From positions 1-12,713 of the forward strand of contig CALDMR010000001.1 of NCBI GenBank assembly GCA_937915065.1: a stretch of 12,713 nucleotides of DNA. The letters are read 5' to 3'. Below the pieces are notes generated by a model. The model saw nothing but the letters and a program-made list of their open reading frames with translations. It had not been told where the DNA came from and did not search any database. Of the stretch, positions 5,860 through 12,713 are shown piece after piece (position 1 is the stretch's first letter; each line of letters opens with the position of its first letter). The translations under genes were made by a program, and so were the position numbers. This DNA is from an uncultured Clostridia bacterium (GTDB lineage: Bacteria > Bacillota > Clostridia > Oscillospirales > Oscillospiraceae).

Positions 5860-6714
5860 TCACAGGTTCTGTTCATCCAACCGGGCCACGGCTGCCAGGG
5901 CCGCAATCTGCCCTTCGCCCACGGCTTTGGCAATCTGATAGGGGCGGCCCACGCAGTCACCGGCGGCATACACTCCGGACAGGTTGGTTTCCATGGCAGC
6001 ATTGACCCGCACATGACCATCCTCCATGGCCAGCCCCGGAAGCACATCCACCGGCGCCAGAGAAGGCCTGAGCAAAAACACGCCCTCGCACAGCACCTGC
6101 TCGCCATCTACTAACACATGATCCACCGCGCCGCTGCCCAGAATCTCCAGGGTTTTGATCCGTATAAAGGGGATATTATCCTGCAGCGCGCCATTTTCCG
6201 GCCGGCGGGACAAGTAGATTACAATACAGCCGATCTCCTTGAGATAATTAGCCTCCCGCTCCGCGCTTGCTGTTTCGCCGTAAACCACCACATGTTTTCC
6301 GCGATAGAGCATCCCGTCGCAGGTCGCACAATAGCTGACGCCGCGGCCAACGAATGCGTCCTCGCCGGTAAATTTGTCGCTGCGGATCACACCGCCCGCC
6401 AGAATGACCGCTTTCGCTTCCACCAGGGCATCCTCTGTACTCAAGAACCACCCCCCGTCAGAAGGCATGGCGGAAATCAATCGTTTTTCGATGAATTCCG
6501 CGCCCAGTCCTTCCGCTTGGGCATGCATGCGATCCAGCAGTTCGCTGCCGGACACATCCGGCAATCCCGGGTAATTGGGCACATGCTTGGAGCGGTACAG
6601 CGCATTTTCCCGGCAACTGTTGGAAATCACAGCCACCGTCTTATTCCGAACCCGGGCGCTGATGGCCGCCGAAAGCCCCGCCGGGCCGCCGCCAAGAATT
6701 GCAATATCATACAT
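5860..6714 (-). CDS. Thioredoxin reductase-like flavoprotein, possibly ferredoxin-dependent
   Basis: A 284-residue member of the low-Mr thioredoxin reductase family, which reduces the adjacent thioredoxin. The FAD-binding motif GGGPAG is at 8-13, the redox-active C129-A-T-C132-D site follows, and the C-terminal FAD motif AAGDCVGRPYQIAKAVGEG is present. Where NADPH enzymes have a GGGxSA Rossmann motif, this protein reads VVYGETASAE (143-152). The HRRxxxR region is SRRPENG (169-175). Lack of the nucleotide motifs and the slightly short length fit the ferredoxin-dependent flavin thioredoxin reductases known from clostridia, but this is inference. The ATG at 6714 follows AAAGGGG at about 6724-6730. 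A longer open frame reaching back to 6771 lacks this RBS support. Confidence 0.9.
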   Translation of the reverse strand: MYDIAILGGGPAGLSAAISARVRNKTVAVISNSCRENALYRSKHVPNYPGLPDVSGSELLDRMHAQAEGLGAEFIEKRLISAMPSDGGWFLSTEDALVEAKAVILAGGVIRSDKFTGEDAFVGRGVSYCATCDGMLYRGKHVVVYGETASAEREANYLKEIGCIVIYLSRRPENGALQDNIPFIRIKTLEILGSGAVDHVLVDGEQVLCEGVFLLRPSLAPVDVLPGLAMEDGHVRVNAAMETNLSGVYAAGDCVGRPYQIAKAVGEGQIAALAAVARLDEQNL

Positions 6715-6802
6715 CGTTCCCGCCCCTTTTCTGATGGACTGATCATAACAAATGCCGGCGCCAATATCCATTGCATTTGCACCAAATCAATTCTTTTCTT
6801 CT

Positions 6803-6830
6803 ATTATACACATTCCCTTTAGAATTTCCA
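6803..6830 (-). promoter_or_regulatory. Probable promoter of the thioredoxin reductase-trx pair
   Basis: On the minus strand a perfect TATAAT (6803-6808) lies 16 bp behind TGGAAA (6825-6830), which matches four of six -35 bases. Transcription would begin near 6796, about 80 nt before the reductase ATG and just after the sigE stop. Confidence 0.6.
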
Positions 6831-6843
6831 CCCTTTTTCCTCC

Positions 6844-7572
6844 TCAGCTAAGGCGCAGTAATTCTTTTTTCAATTTCTGAATGATCTTTTTTTCCAACCT
6901 GGAAATATAGGATTGAGAAATCCCCAGCCGTTCCGCACATTCCTTTTGGGTCTGTTCCCGCTTTCCCCCCAACCCGAAACGCAGTGTAATGATCTCCCGC
7001 TCCCGGTCTGTCAGCTTTTCCAGCGCCTGGTGCAGCAGTTTCCGATCCACATCCTCCTCAATGGGGCGCATAACAATATCGCTGTCCGTACCCAGAACAT
7101 CCGAAAGCAGCAGCTCATTTCCATCCCAATCTGTATTTAGGGGCTCATCAAAGGATACCTCCACCTTCTGCCCTGCATTTTTGCGCAGATACATCAAAAT
7201 TTCATTTTCGATGCAGCGGGAACAGTAGGTTGCCAGTTTAATATTTTTATCGCTGCAAAAGGTATTGATCCCTTTAATCAATCCAATGGTGCCGATAGAG
7301 ATCAAATCTTCGATATTCACACCGGTGTTCTCAAAGCGTCTGGCAATGTAAACCACCAGGCGCAGGTTATGCTCGATCAGCGTGCCTTTTACTTCCTGAT
7401 CCCCTTCGTCCAAACGGCGCAGCAGCGCTGCTTCCTCTTCCCGCGGCAGAGGCGGCGGCAGGGGATCTGCTCCGCCAATATACATGATTTTTCCCGGTCT
7501 TTCCAGGCGGATCAAGCGGCAGAGCACCCCTTGAATCTTCTTTTTCCATCGGCCAATCAGCTTATGTATCAT
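6844..7572 (-). CDS. sigE: Pro-sigma-E, mother-cell sporulation sigma factor
   Basis: A 242-residue RNA polymerase sigma factor that directs early mother-cell transcription during sporulation. The first 30 or so residues are a basic, amphipathic pro-sequence that ends before MYIGGADPLPPPL, the region where pro-sigma-E is cleaved. Region 2 is nearly invariant for SigE: NLRLVVYIARRFENTG, NIEDLISIGTIGLIKGINTF and KLATYCSRCIENEILMYLR. EVSFDEPLNTDWDGNELLLSDVLGT follows, and region 4 ends TQKECAERLGISQSYISRLEKKI. The ATG at 7572 has GGGAGGT at about 7582-7588 and overlaps the spoIIGA stop as ATGA, so translation is probably coupled. spoIIIG (sigG), which follows sigE in Bacillus, is not here; the thioredoxin reductase gene follows instead. 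Assignment is very secure. Confidence 0.98.
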   Translation of the reverse strand: MIHKLIGRWKKKIQGVLCRLIRLERPGKIMYIGGADPLPPPLPREEEAALLRRLDEGDQEVKGTLIEHNLRLVVYIARRFENTGVNIEDLISIGTIGLIKGINTFCSDKNIKLATYCSRCIENEILMYLRKNAGQKVEVSFDEPLNTDWDGNELLLSDVLGTDSDIVMRPIEEDVDRKLLHQALEKLTDREREIITLRFGLGGKREQTQKECAERLGISQSYISRLEKKIIQKLKKELLRLS

Positions 7573-8444
7573 TTTACAGGACCTCCCCATAGCGCTTCAT
7601 ATTCCTTTTGTTCTGAAACCGGCGTGGGCGACAGAGCCACTGTGAGTCGGGGCACACAGTAAGCGCCGATCCGGGCATTTTCCGCCGTACAGGCCAGCAG
7701 CAAGCCCGATGCCGTACCTACGCTGCGATAGGCCAACAGACGCAGGGGCGGGCAATCTTCCCCGCCCTTCTCCGCTAAAACCTCCAGCACCTGCTCCGGG
7801 TGCAGCAGTGCATCCGGAGCCAAGTGAGAACGCACAGAATCCGGCCACAGCTTTGCCAGATATGCAGCCTCTGCCACTAACACCGGCGCTCCGGTCACCC
7901 CGTCGCACAGGGTATTTCCGGTATCGCGCAGCACCCGCAGATGCACCGGCTGTCCCGAAATTTCACAAACCGCATCGGTCAATGTGCCATCTACCCGGTG
8001 GCGCAGACTGCCCCGGGAAAATATATACAGCGCAGCAAAGCATGCCCCCGCAGCGCCAAACAGCAGCGGCAAACGCACCGGCAGCAAATACGCTCCCCGG
8101 CAATACAACTCCGTTCTCAGCAGAAAACCGCATCCCAGCACCGCCCCTGCCAACAGGCAAGATAATGCAAAAAACACGAAACACAACCGTCGGAAACGCT
8201 CTCCGCAGCCAAAGGACACTCCCACTAACGCCACACCGCACAGCACTTTTCCCGGCAGCGTACCCAACACCGCCAGGGACGGAATAAAAACTGCCGATGC
8301 ATAGATCCCGCCCAACAGCGCCGCCGCCAGAACACGGCCAGCCTTCCTCTCCACCCCCGCCAGATAGCCTGTAAAATACAGCAGCAGTCCGTCAAGCAGG
8401 CTGTTCAGCGCAAACACACTGTCTAAATAAATCACCACTTCCAT
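7569..8444 (-). CDS. spoIIGA: SpoIIGA, sporulation sigma-E factor processing peptidase
   Basis: A 291-residue membrane-bound aspartic protease that cleaves pro-sigma-E at the sporulation septum after a forespore signal. The N-terminal half holds about five hydrophobic segments and begins MEVVIYLDSVFALN, as expected for the family. The C-terminal half is soluble and carries the catalytic motif D174-T-G-N, followed by TLCDGVTGAPV. The end (LVLLLACTAENARIGAY-like, then VALSP) fits the family's protease domain. The ATG at 8444 is preceded by a weak GGTGA at about 8451-8455; a GTG directly upstream at 8447 is an alternative. It overlaps sigE by four bases, the usual arrangement. Cysteine content in the membrane half is rather high. 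Confidence 0.95.
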   Translation of the reverse strand: MEVVIYLDSVFALNSLLDGLLLYFTGYLAGVERKAGRVLAAALLGGIYASAVFIPSLAVLGTLPGKVLCGVALVGVSFGCGERFRRLCFVFFALSCLLAGAVLGCGFLLRTELYCRGAYLLPVRLPLLFGAAGACFAALYIFSRGSLRHRVDGTLTDAVCEISGQPVHLRVLRDTGNTLCDGVTGAPVLVAEAAYLAKLWPDSVRSHLAPDALLHPEQVLEVLAEKGGEDCPPLRLLAYRSVGTASGLLLACTAENARIGAYCVPRLTVALSPTPVSEQKEYEALWGGPVK

Positions 8445-8455
8445 CACCGTTCACC

Positions 8456-8490
8456 AGTATACCGTGATTCAAGCTGAAAAACAGTCGCAA
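8456..8490 (-). promoter_or_regulatory. Candidate spoIIG-type promoter with long spacer
   Basis: On the minus strand TTGCGA (8485-8490) and TATACT (8456-8461) are 23 bp apart. The Bacillus spoIIG promoter is known for its 22-bp spacing and its Spo0A dependence. No convincing Spo0A box was seen, and the implied start would leave only about 5 nt before the ATG, so this is tentative. Confidence 0.35.
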
Positions 8491-8517
8491 AAGGGGACGG
8501 CCCATGGCCGTCCCCTT
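8486..8517 (-). terminator. GC-rich hairpin behind hisC, likely terminator
   Basis: AAGGGGACGGCC (8491-8502) pairs perfectly with GGCCGTCCCCTT (8506-8517) around a 3-nt loop, with four U on the minus strand counting the stem end. It lies about 60 nt after the hisC stop and separates the hisC and spoIIGA transcripts. Similar AAGGGGACGG palindromes occur widely between genes in Firmicutes. Confidence 0.65.
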
Positions 8518-8542
8518 GATCATCGTTATTTTTACTTTTGAA

Positions 8543-8568
8543 GCCCGAAATCACTAAACATCTCGGGC
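8543..8568 (-). other. Second hairpin directly after hisC
   Basis: On the minus strand GCCCGAGA and TTTCGGGC can pair imperfectly around a loop of about 10 nt, five bases after the hisC stop. It is followed by TTCAAAAG, not by a U-tract, so it could stabilise the mRNA 3' end or help termination. Confidence 0.4.
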
Positions 8569-8573
8569 GCCGG

Positions 8574-9647
8574 TCAGTCGCCGGTATGCTCTGCCAGGAT
8601 CTCCTCCAGAGCGGCCACAAGAGCATCCATCTCATCGTCAGTACCCACGGTAATGCGCAGGAAACGATCCAACAGCGGCCCCGAAAAATAACGCACCAGA
8701 ATTTTCCGCGCCCGCAGTGCAGCAAACAGCGAGGCAGCCTCCCGCTCAGGGTGCGTGGCAAACAGGAAATTTGTTTGGGATGGGAGCACAGAAAATCCGA
8801 GATGCTCCAACGCCCGCACGCTTCGTTCCCGGGTAGCCATAATCTGCCGGCGTGTCTGCTCAAAATACGCCCGATCCTCCATAGCGGCCACAGCGCCCGC
8901 CTGGGCCAACCGATCCACCGTGTAGGAATTAAAGGAATTTTTCACGGCATCCAGCGCCTGAATCAGATTCTCCTGCCCCAGGGCGAACCCCACCCGCAAG
9001 CCCGCCAGAGAGCGGGACTTTGAAAAGGTCTGGATTACCAACAGATTGGGGTATGTATCAATCAGCGCAGCAGCACTCTCCGCGCCAAAATCCACATAGG
9101 CCTCATCCACAATGATCAGCCGGTCTGAATGTTTCTGAAGCAGCGCCTCCACCTGTTCCAAGGGCAAGGCAATTCCTGTGGGTGCATTGGGGTTGGCAAA
9201 GACCACTCCCTGATAGGCTCCATCAAAGGCGGAAAGATCCAGCGTATAATCCTCCCGCAGGGCCACGGCGTCATAGGGAATGGAAAAAAGATCGGCGTAA
9301 ACGGGGTAAAAACTGTAACTAATGGCGGGGAAGGCAATCTTGTCCTCCGGCGAGAAAAAAGCCAGGAACGCCATGGCCAGCACTTCATCCGATCCGTTTC
9401 CTACAAATATCTGCTCTGCATTCAATCCGTAGTACCCCGCAATAGCAGCACGCACTTCCCTGCATTCGGGATCCGGATACAGCCGCAGGCCCCCATCCGC
9501 CGCCGCAGCGATCGCGTGGAGCACGGCCGGAGACGGCGGATAAGGATTTTCATTGGTATTCAGTTTAATATACACACCGTCTCTCGGCTGTTCTCCGGGC
9601 ACATAGGGCTTAATCTCCGCCAGACGGCGGCTCCAAAACGGTCTCAT
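8574..9647 (-). CDS. hisC: Histidinol-phosphate aminotransferase
   Basis: A 357-residue fold-type I PLP enzyme. HisC transfers an amino group between glutamate and imidazole-acetol phosphate in histidine synthesis, and family members also accept aromatic amino acids. Visible motifs are KLNTNENPYPPSP (28-40), GNGSDEVL (83-90), NPNAPTG (152-158), DEAYVDF (181-187), the PLP lysine K210 in TFSKSRSLAGLR, and the phosphate-binding RITVG near the C-terminus. The ATG at 9647 has GGAGG just upstream, inside the end of the DUF951 gene, with which it overlaps by 38 nt. No other histidine genes are in the window, so a histidine role versus a more general aromatic or cobalamin-type (CobD-like) role cannot be settled. 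HisC is the best reading on length and motifs. Confidence 0.92.
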   Translation of the reverse strand: MRPFWSRRLAEIKPYVPGEQPRDGVYIKLNTNENPYPPSPAVLHAIAAAADGGLRLYPDPECREVRAAIAGYYGLNAEQIFVGNGSDEVLAMAFLAFFSPEDKIAFPAISYSFYPVYADLFSIPYDAVALREDYTLDLSAFDGAYQGVVFANPNAPTGIALPLEQVEALLQKHSDRLIIVDEAYVDFGAESAAALIDTYPNLLVIQTFSKSRSLAGLRVGFALGQENLIQALDAVKNSFNSYTVDRLAQAGAVAAMEDRAYFEQTRRQIMATRERSVRALEHLGFSVLPSQTNFLFATHPEREAASLFAALRARKILVRYFSGPLLDRFLRITVGTDDEMDALVAALEEILAEHTGD

Positions 9648-9834
9648 CCCTGCCCCCTCCTTCCAAAATCCGTTTAATGCTTTTTTCTGCCTTGCTGCGG
9701 GGCAGCATGACCTCCCGGCCGCACTCCTCGCAGCGCCACTTAATATCCATTCCCACCCGGGTGATGATAAAAATCTTATTGCCGCAAGGGTGTTGTTTTT
9801 TCAGTTCCACCCGATCATTCAAACGCAGATCCAT
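9610..9834 (-). CDS. DUF951 family small protein (YyzM-like)
   Basis: A 74-residue protein of unknown function. It begins MDLRLNDRVELKKQHPCGN and continues with RVGMDIKWRCEECGREVMLPRSK, which is the pattern of the DUF951 family. C17 and the C35-x2-C38 pair look like a small zinc-binding site, and the basic surface suggests a nucleic-acid or ribosome-related role, which is inference only. The ATG at 9834 follows AAGGTG, and the family's N-terminus matches this start; a longer frame to 10005 is not supported. The C-terminal tail (EGGGRDETVLEPPSGGD) is encoded across the hisC start and is probably not conserved. Family assignment is secure. Confidence 0.9.
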   Translation of the reverse strand: MDLRLNDRVELKKQHPCGNKIFIITRVGMDIKWRCEECGREVMLPRSKAEKSIKRILEGGGRDETVLEPPSGGD

Positions 9835-9860
9835 GTTTTTCACCTTCTGAAATTCAATTC

Positions 9861-9876
9861 TGCGCCATAAGGCGCA
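9861..9876. repeat. Short inverted repeat between divergent genes
   Basis: TGCGCC-ATAA-GGCGCA is a perfect 6-bp inverted repeat in the 110-bp gap between the divergent DUF951 and S1-domain genes. It could be an operator or an mRNA hairpin. No convincing complete promoter was found in either direction, although a TATGAT lies at 9884-9889 on the minus strand. Confidence 0.3.
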
Positions 9877-9944
9877 TAGAGTAATCATATCGCTGTTTTC
9901 CCGGCTCGCCTTGGAAAGCGGCAGACAGGAGGCTGAGTTGTTTG

Positions 9945-10844
9945 ATGAATCGCCCGTATCTTCCCGAAGGAATGAACCAAAACTACCATGACAATGCCGC
10001 GGCACTGCAAGGCTTAAATGAGATCCGCAGCGCCATCCGGGACGGAACGCCCCTGGAAATGTGCGCCGAGCGCTGTGACAGCCGCCACGATCTGCATGGA
10101 ACCCTGGCCGGATTCCCTGCAGTGATCCGGCGGGAGGATGCAGTCAGCAGCCGCATCAGCGGCGCCGGAAAAGAAATCGCCGTTCTATCCCTGGTAGGCA
10201 AATCCGTCTGCTGTACCCTCTCCGGCATCGCGGCGGGTGCAGACGGCGGCATGGTACTGACATTACAGCGCCGCCCGATACAGGAGCAGGCCCTTGCTTA
10301 TCTGCTGGACACCTTATCAGAAGGCGACATCATTCCGGCAGTCATCACATCCATGTCCCCCATGGGGGCCTTTGCCGATATTGGCTGCGGTGTTATTGCC
10401 CTGCTGCCCATCCGGCAGATTTCCGTGTCCCGCATCCGCCATCCCCGGGAACGGTTTGTCCCCCGCCAGCAGATCTTCGCTGCCATACAAAGCATCGATC
10501 GCTCTCAGAGCCGCTTTTTGCTGACCCACAAAGAGCTGTTGGGCACCTGGCAGGAAAACGCAGCCCTCTTCAACGCCGGGGATACGGTAGTGGGCGTAGT
10601 TCGCGGCGTGAAAAGCTACGGGGTATTTGTGGAGTTGGCTCCCAATCTGACAGGTCTGGCCGAACCCGATGAAGCTCTGCACGACGGTGATGAAGTAGCC
10701 GTGCTGATCAAGGCCCTGCTGCCGGAAAAACATAAGATCAAGCTGCACGTCATCTCCGTGCTGGGCAGCTGCAGCCAGAGAGCTCCCCTGCACTATTTCC
10801 GCCAAAGCGGTAATATCCTGAGCTGGAATTATCACGCCCCGTGA
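9945..10844 (+). CDS. S1 RNA-binding domain protein
   Basis: A 299-residue protein with two recognisable S1 (OB-fold) RNA-binding domains. The first, at about 126-195, starts EGDIIPAVITSMSPMGAFADIG; the second, at about 211-272, reads AGDTVVGVVRGVKSYGVFVELAPNLTGLAEP. The preceding region (about 48-110) may be a degenerate third OB-like domain. Such proteins are often annotated as ribosomal protein S1 in clostridia, but this one is shorter than typical S1 and probably acts as an accessory RNA-binding factor in the cytoplasm. AGGAGG at 9927-9932 is 12 nt from the ATG at 9945 and 9 nt from an adjacent in-frame TTG at 9942, so the start may be one codon earlier. Its stop ends directly against the stop of rarA, with no gap and no visible terminator. 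Confidence 0.88.
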   Translation: MNRPYLPEGMNQNYHDNAAALQGLNEIRSAIRDGTPLEMCAERCDSRHDLHGTLAGFPAVIRREDAVSSRISGAGKEIAVLSLVGKSVCCTLSGIAAGADGGMVLTLQRRPIQEQALAYLLDTLSEGDIIPAVITSMSPMGAFADIGCGVIALLPIRQISVSRIRHPRERFVPRQQIFAAIQSIDRSQSRFLLTHKELLGTWQENAALFNAGDTVVGVVRGVKSYGVFVELAPNLTGLAEPDEALHDGDEVAVLIKALLPEKHKIKLHVISVLGSCSQRAPLHYFRQSGNILSWNYHAP

Positions 10845-12070
10845 TCAGCGCATGCGCTGAATGGTATCCCAATATTTTTTTGCCGCCTGCTCAGTTTTGT
10901 TTTCGCCGTATTCATAATACTGCGTACCCACCAAAGCATCCGGCAGATACTGCTGCGGCACATAATGGTTCGGAAAATCATGGGGGTATCGGTAGCCGGG
11001 CCCCCGCTCTGCCCCGGTGGAATCGGCATGCACATTTTGCAGATGCCGGGGCACATCCCCCATCTTCCCCCGGCGCACATCCTCCATGGCAGCAATAATG
11101 GCATTGTGGGCTGAATTGGACTTCGGCGCTGTAGCCAGCAGGATGGCGGCCTCGGCCAAAGGCAGGCGCGCTTCCGGCAAGCCGATCTGCAATGCCGCAT
11201 CCACACAGGCTTTTACGATGGCGATGGCCTGGGGATAGGCCAGGCCCACATCTTCCGCCGCAATCACCAAAAGGCGGCGGCAGGGCGACAGCAAATCCCC
11301 CGCTTCCAATAAACGGGCCAAATAATATACCGCCGCATTAGGATCCGATCCGCGGATAGACTTCTGCAGCGCAGAAAGCAGATCATAATGATCGTCCCCG
11401 TCCCGATCGTAGCGCATGGCGCTGCGCTGGGAAACCTGTTCCACATCTTCCTCCCGAACTGTCAGCACCCCGTCCTCCGGCACGCCGGCGCGGCAGAGCA
11501 ATTCCAGCGCCGAAACGCCTTTGCGCACATCGCCGCCGCAGGCATAGGCGATTTTTTGCAGCACTGCATCGCCGCAGTCTATCGTTAGACCCAAGCGCTG
11601 CTCAAGGATTCCCGCCGCCCGGCGCAGAGCCGGCAGCAGCTCCCCCGGCGGCACCGGCTTGAACTCAAACACGGTGCTGCGGCTGAGCAATGCGGAATAA
11701 ACATAGAAATAAGGGTTCTCTGTGGTAGAAGCAATCAGCGTCACCGAACCATTTTCCATAAATTCCAGCAGTGTTTGCTGCTGCTTTTTATTGAAATACT
11801 GGATCTCATCCAAATACAGCAGAATACCGCCGGGGGCCAGAATGGTGCCCACATTGGCCAGAATTTATACAACTGCTTCTGGGACCGGGCCGCAATCAGG
11901 TTGGCAATGGTTGTTTTCCCGGTGCCCGGCGGTCCGTAAAAAATCATATTGGCAGCCGTTCCGCTTTCGATGATGCGGCGGAGCATGCCTCCCTGCCCCA
12001 GCAGATGCCTCTGTCCCACCACTTCATCCAGATTTTTAGGGCGAATCTCGTCCGCCAGCGGTCGTTCCAT
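10845..12070 (-). pseudogene. rarA: RarA/MgsA AAA+ recombination factor, frameshifted by a deletion
   Basis: RarA is an AAA+ ATPase that acts at stalled replication forks with SSB and the replisome. The first 69 codons are intact: DEIRPKNLDEVVGQ, then Walker A GPPGTGKTT (46-54), ending QKQLYK. After the Lys codon at 11864-11866 the frame is lost. The correct frame resumes at about 11864 with ILANVGTILAPGG, Walker B LLYLDEIQYF and sensor 1 STTENPYF, then runs without interruption for 339 codons to the stop at 10845. About 13 residues expected between LYK and ILANV (family pattern like LNATTAS...DI) are missing. The change therefore looks like a deletion of 3n+1 bases, perhaps 40, not a simple one-base slip. 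The start at 12070 follows AAAGGAG. The split could be a true mutation or an assembly error. Confidence 0.9.
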
Positions 12071-12104
12071 GGCGCTCGCTCCTTTCTTAACATAAGTAGT
12101 TGCT

Positions 12105-12113
12105 ATTGTATCA
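12105..12113 (-). promoter_or_regulatory. Extended -10 promoter for rarA
   Basis: On the minus strand TGATACAAT gives an extended -10 (TGn plus TACAAT) about 35 bp before the rarA ATG. No good -35 hexamer is visible, as is common for extended -10 promoters. Confidence 0.55.
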
Positions 12114-12211
12114 CACTTTTTTCCTGTTTGCATCCTCTTTTCCCCTCGCAATTTGACGGATTTTGTAGTATGCTATCCAAAAAGAACCTTTGGAGAAAGG
12201 ATGCCTGAACC

Positions 12212-12713
12212 ATGAAACGAAAAAGCACCGTTTTGCGGATTATCGATCATTTGAAAACACTGTATCCCGACGCCCTCTGCTCGCTGCAATATGAAAAAGA
12301 CTACGAGCTGCTTTTTGCCGTGCGCCTGTCCGCCCAATGCACCGACGAACGGGTAAATAAGGTCACCCCGGCGCTGTTTGCCGCCTTCCCCACCCTGGAG
12401 GCCTTCGCCGCCGCCGATCCGGCAACGGTGGGGGAATACATCCATTCCTGCGGCTTTTACAATGGAAAATCCCGGGATCTGGTGGCCTGCGCCCAAATGC
12501 TGCTGGAGAAATTCGACGGCAAGGTGCCCGGCATCATGGAGGAGTTGACCAGTCTGCCCGGGATCGGACGCAAAACCGCCAACTTGATTCTGGGCGACAT
12601 TTATAAGCAGCCTGCCTATGTGTGCGACACCCACTGCATCCGCATCACAGGCCGGTTGGGCCTGACAGACGGTTCCAAAGATCCCCTGCAGGTGGAGCGG
12701 CAGCTGCGGCTGG
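12212..12713 (+). CDS. nth: Endonuclease III (cut by window edge)
   Basis: The first 167 residues of a base-excision repair DNA glycosylase/AP lyase that removes oxidised pyrimidines. The helix-hairpin-helix LPGIGRKTANLIL carries the catalytic lysine K121, and the catalytic aspartate is D139 in CDTHCIRITGRLG. The N-terminal LLFAVRLSAQCTDERVN matches the family's LLSAQ(T/C)TD segment. The C-terminal part with the four-cysteine [4Fe-4S] cluster lies beyond the window. AAAGG at 12196-12200 precedes the ATG at 12212 by 11 nt. An ATG at 12201 opens only four codons and is not the start. The gene is divergent from rarA, with a 141-bp gap. Assignment is very secure. Confidence 0.96.
   Translation, partial: MKRKSTVLRIIDHLKTLYPDALCSLQYEKDYELLFAVRLSAQCTDERVNKVTPALFAAFPTLEAFAAADPATVGEYIHSCGFYNGKSRDLVACAQMLLEKFDGKVPGIMEELTSLPGIGRKTANLILGDIYKQPAYVCDTHCIRITGRLGLTDGSKDPLQVERQLRL

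Noticed and set aside
11741..11866. Programmed frameshift in rarA
   Set aside because: A programmed shift would leave all family residues encoded, but about 13 conserved residues are absent, so a deletion explains it better.
12153..12179. Promoter for nth (TTGACG ... TATCCA)
   Set aside because: The 15-bp spacer and poor -10 make it unconvincing.

Overview
The window looks like chromosomal sequence from an anaerobic, spore-forming (or ancestrally spore-forming) member of the Clostridia. The clues are the spoIIGA-sigE sporulation pair, a T-box leader, strong AGGAGG-type ribosome binding sites, an [FeFe] hydrogenase next to a Ni-type carbon monoxide dehydrogenase (CODH), and a thioredoxin reductase that seems to lack NADPH-binding motifs. 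Base composition is moderately GC-rich, as in Oscillospirales-like gut clostridia; that placement is an inference. No tRNA, rRNA, CRISPR array, insertion sequence or phage gene was seen.

Region by region. (1) 1-1313, minus strand: a near-consensus promoter, a T-box riboswitch whose specifier reads GUC (Val), its terminator, a YcxB-like membrane protein gene, then the 5' end of valS, which leaves the window. (2) 1452-1727, plus strand: a 56-residue two-helix membrane protein with a strong RBS, followed by a bidirectional terminator. (3) 1752-5352, minus strand: a two-gene operon of a divergent cooS-type CODH and a ferredoxin-domain [FeFe] hydrogenase. Its consensus promoter is followed by a leader of about 200 nt that contains an intrinsic-terminator-like hairpin. 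(4) 5438-6830, minus strand: thioredoxin reductase-like flavoprotein and thioredoxin. (5) 6844-8461, minus strand: spoIIGA and sigE, overlapping by ATGA. (6) 8491-9834, minus strand: a DUF951 protein overlapping hisC by 38 nt, with hairpins behind. (7) 9945-10844, plus strand: a protein with two S1 domains, ending directly against (8) rarA (minus, 10845-12070), which carries a frameshifting deletion. (9) 12212-end, plus strand: nth (endonuclease III), cut by the window edge.

How the parts may work together. The T-box should couple transcription of valS, and of the membrane protein gene before it, to uncharged tRNA-Val. CooS and the hydrogenase could pass electrons between a C-cluster and an H-cluster, classically CO oxidation coupled to H2 evolution. 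However, this CooS keeps every metal ligand while losing the catalytic histidine and lysine, so its real substrate is uncertain. The thioredoxin pair may take electrons from ferredoxin, not NADPH, which would fit the same ferredoxin-centred metabolism. The most promising lead is the CooS-like/hydrogenase operon with its possible attenuator.
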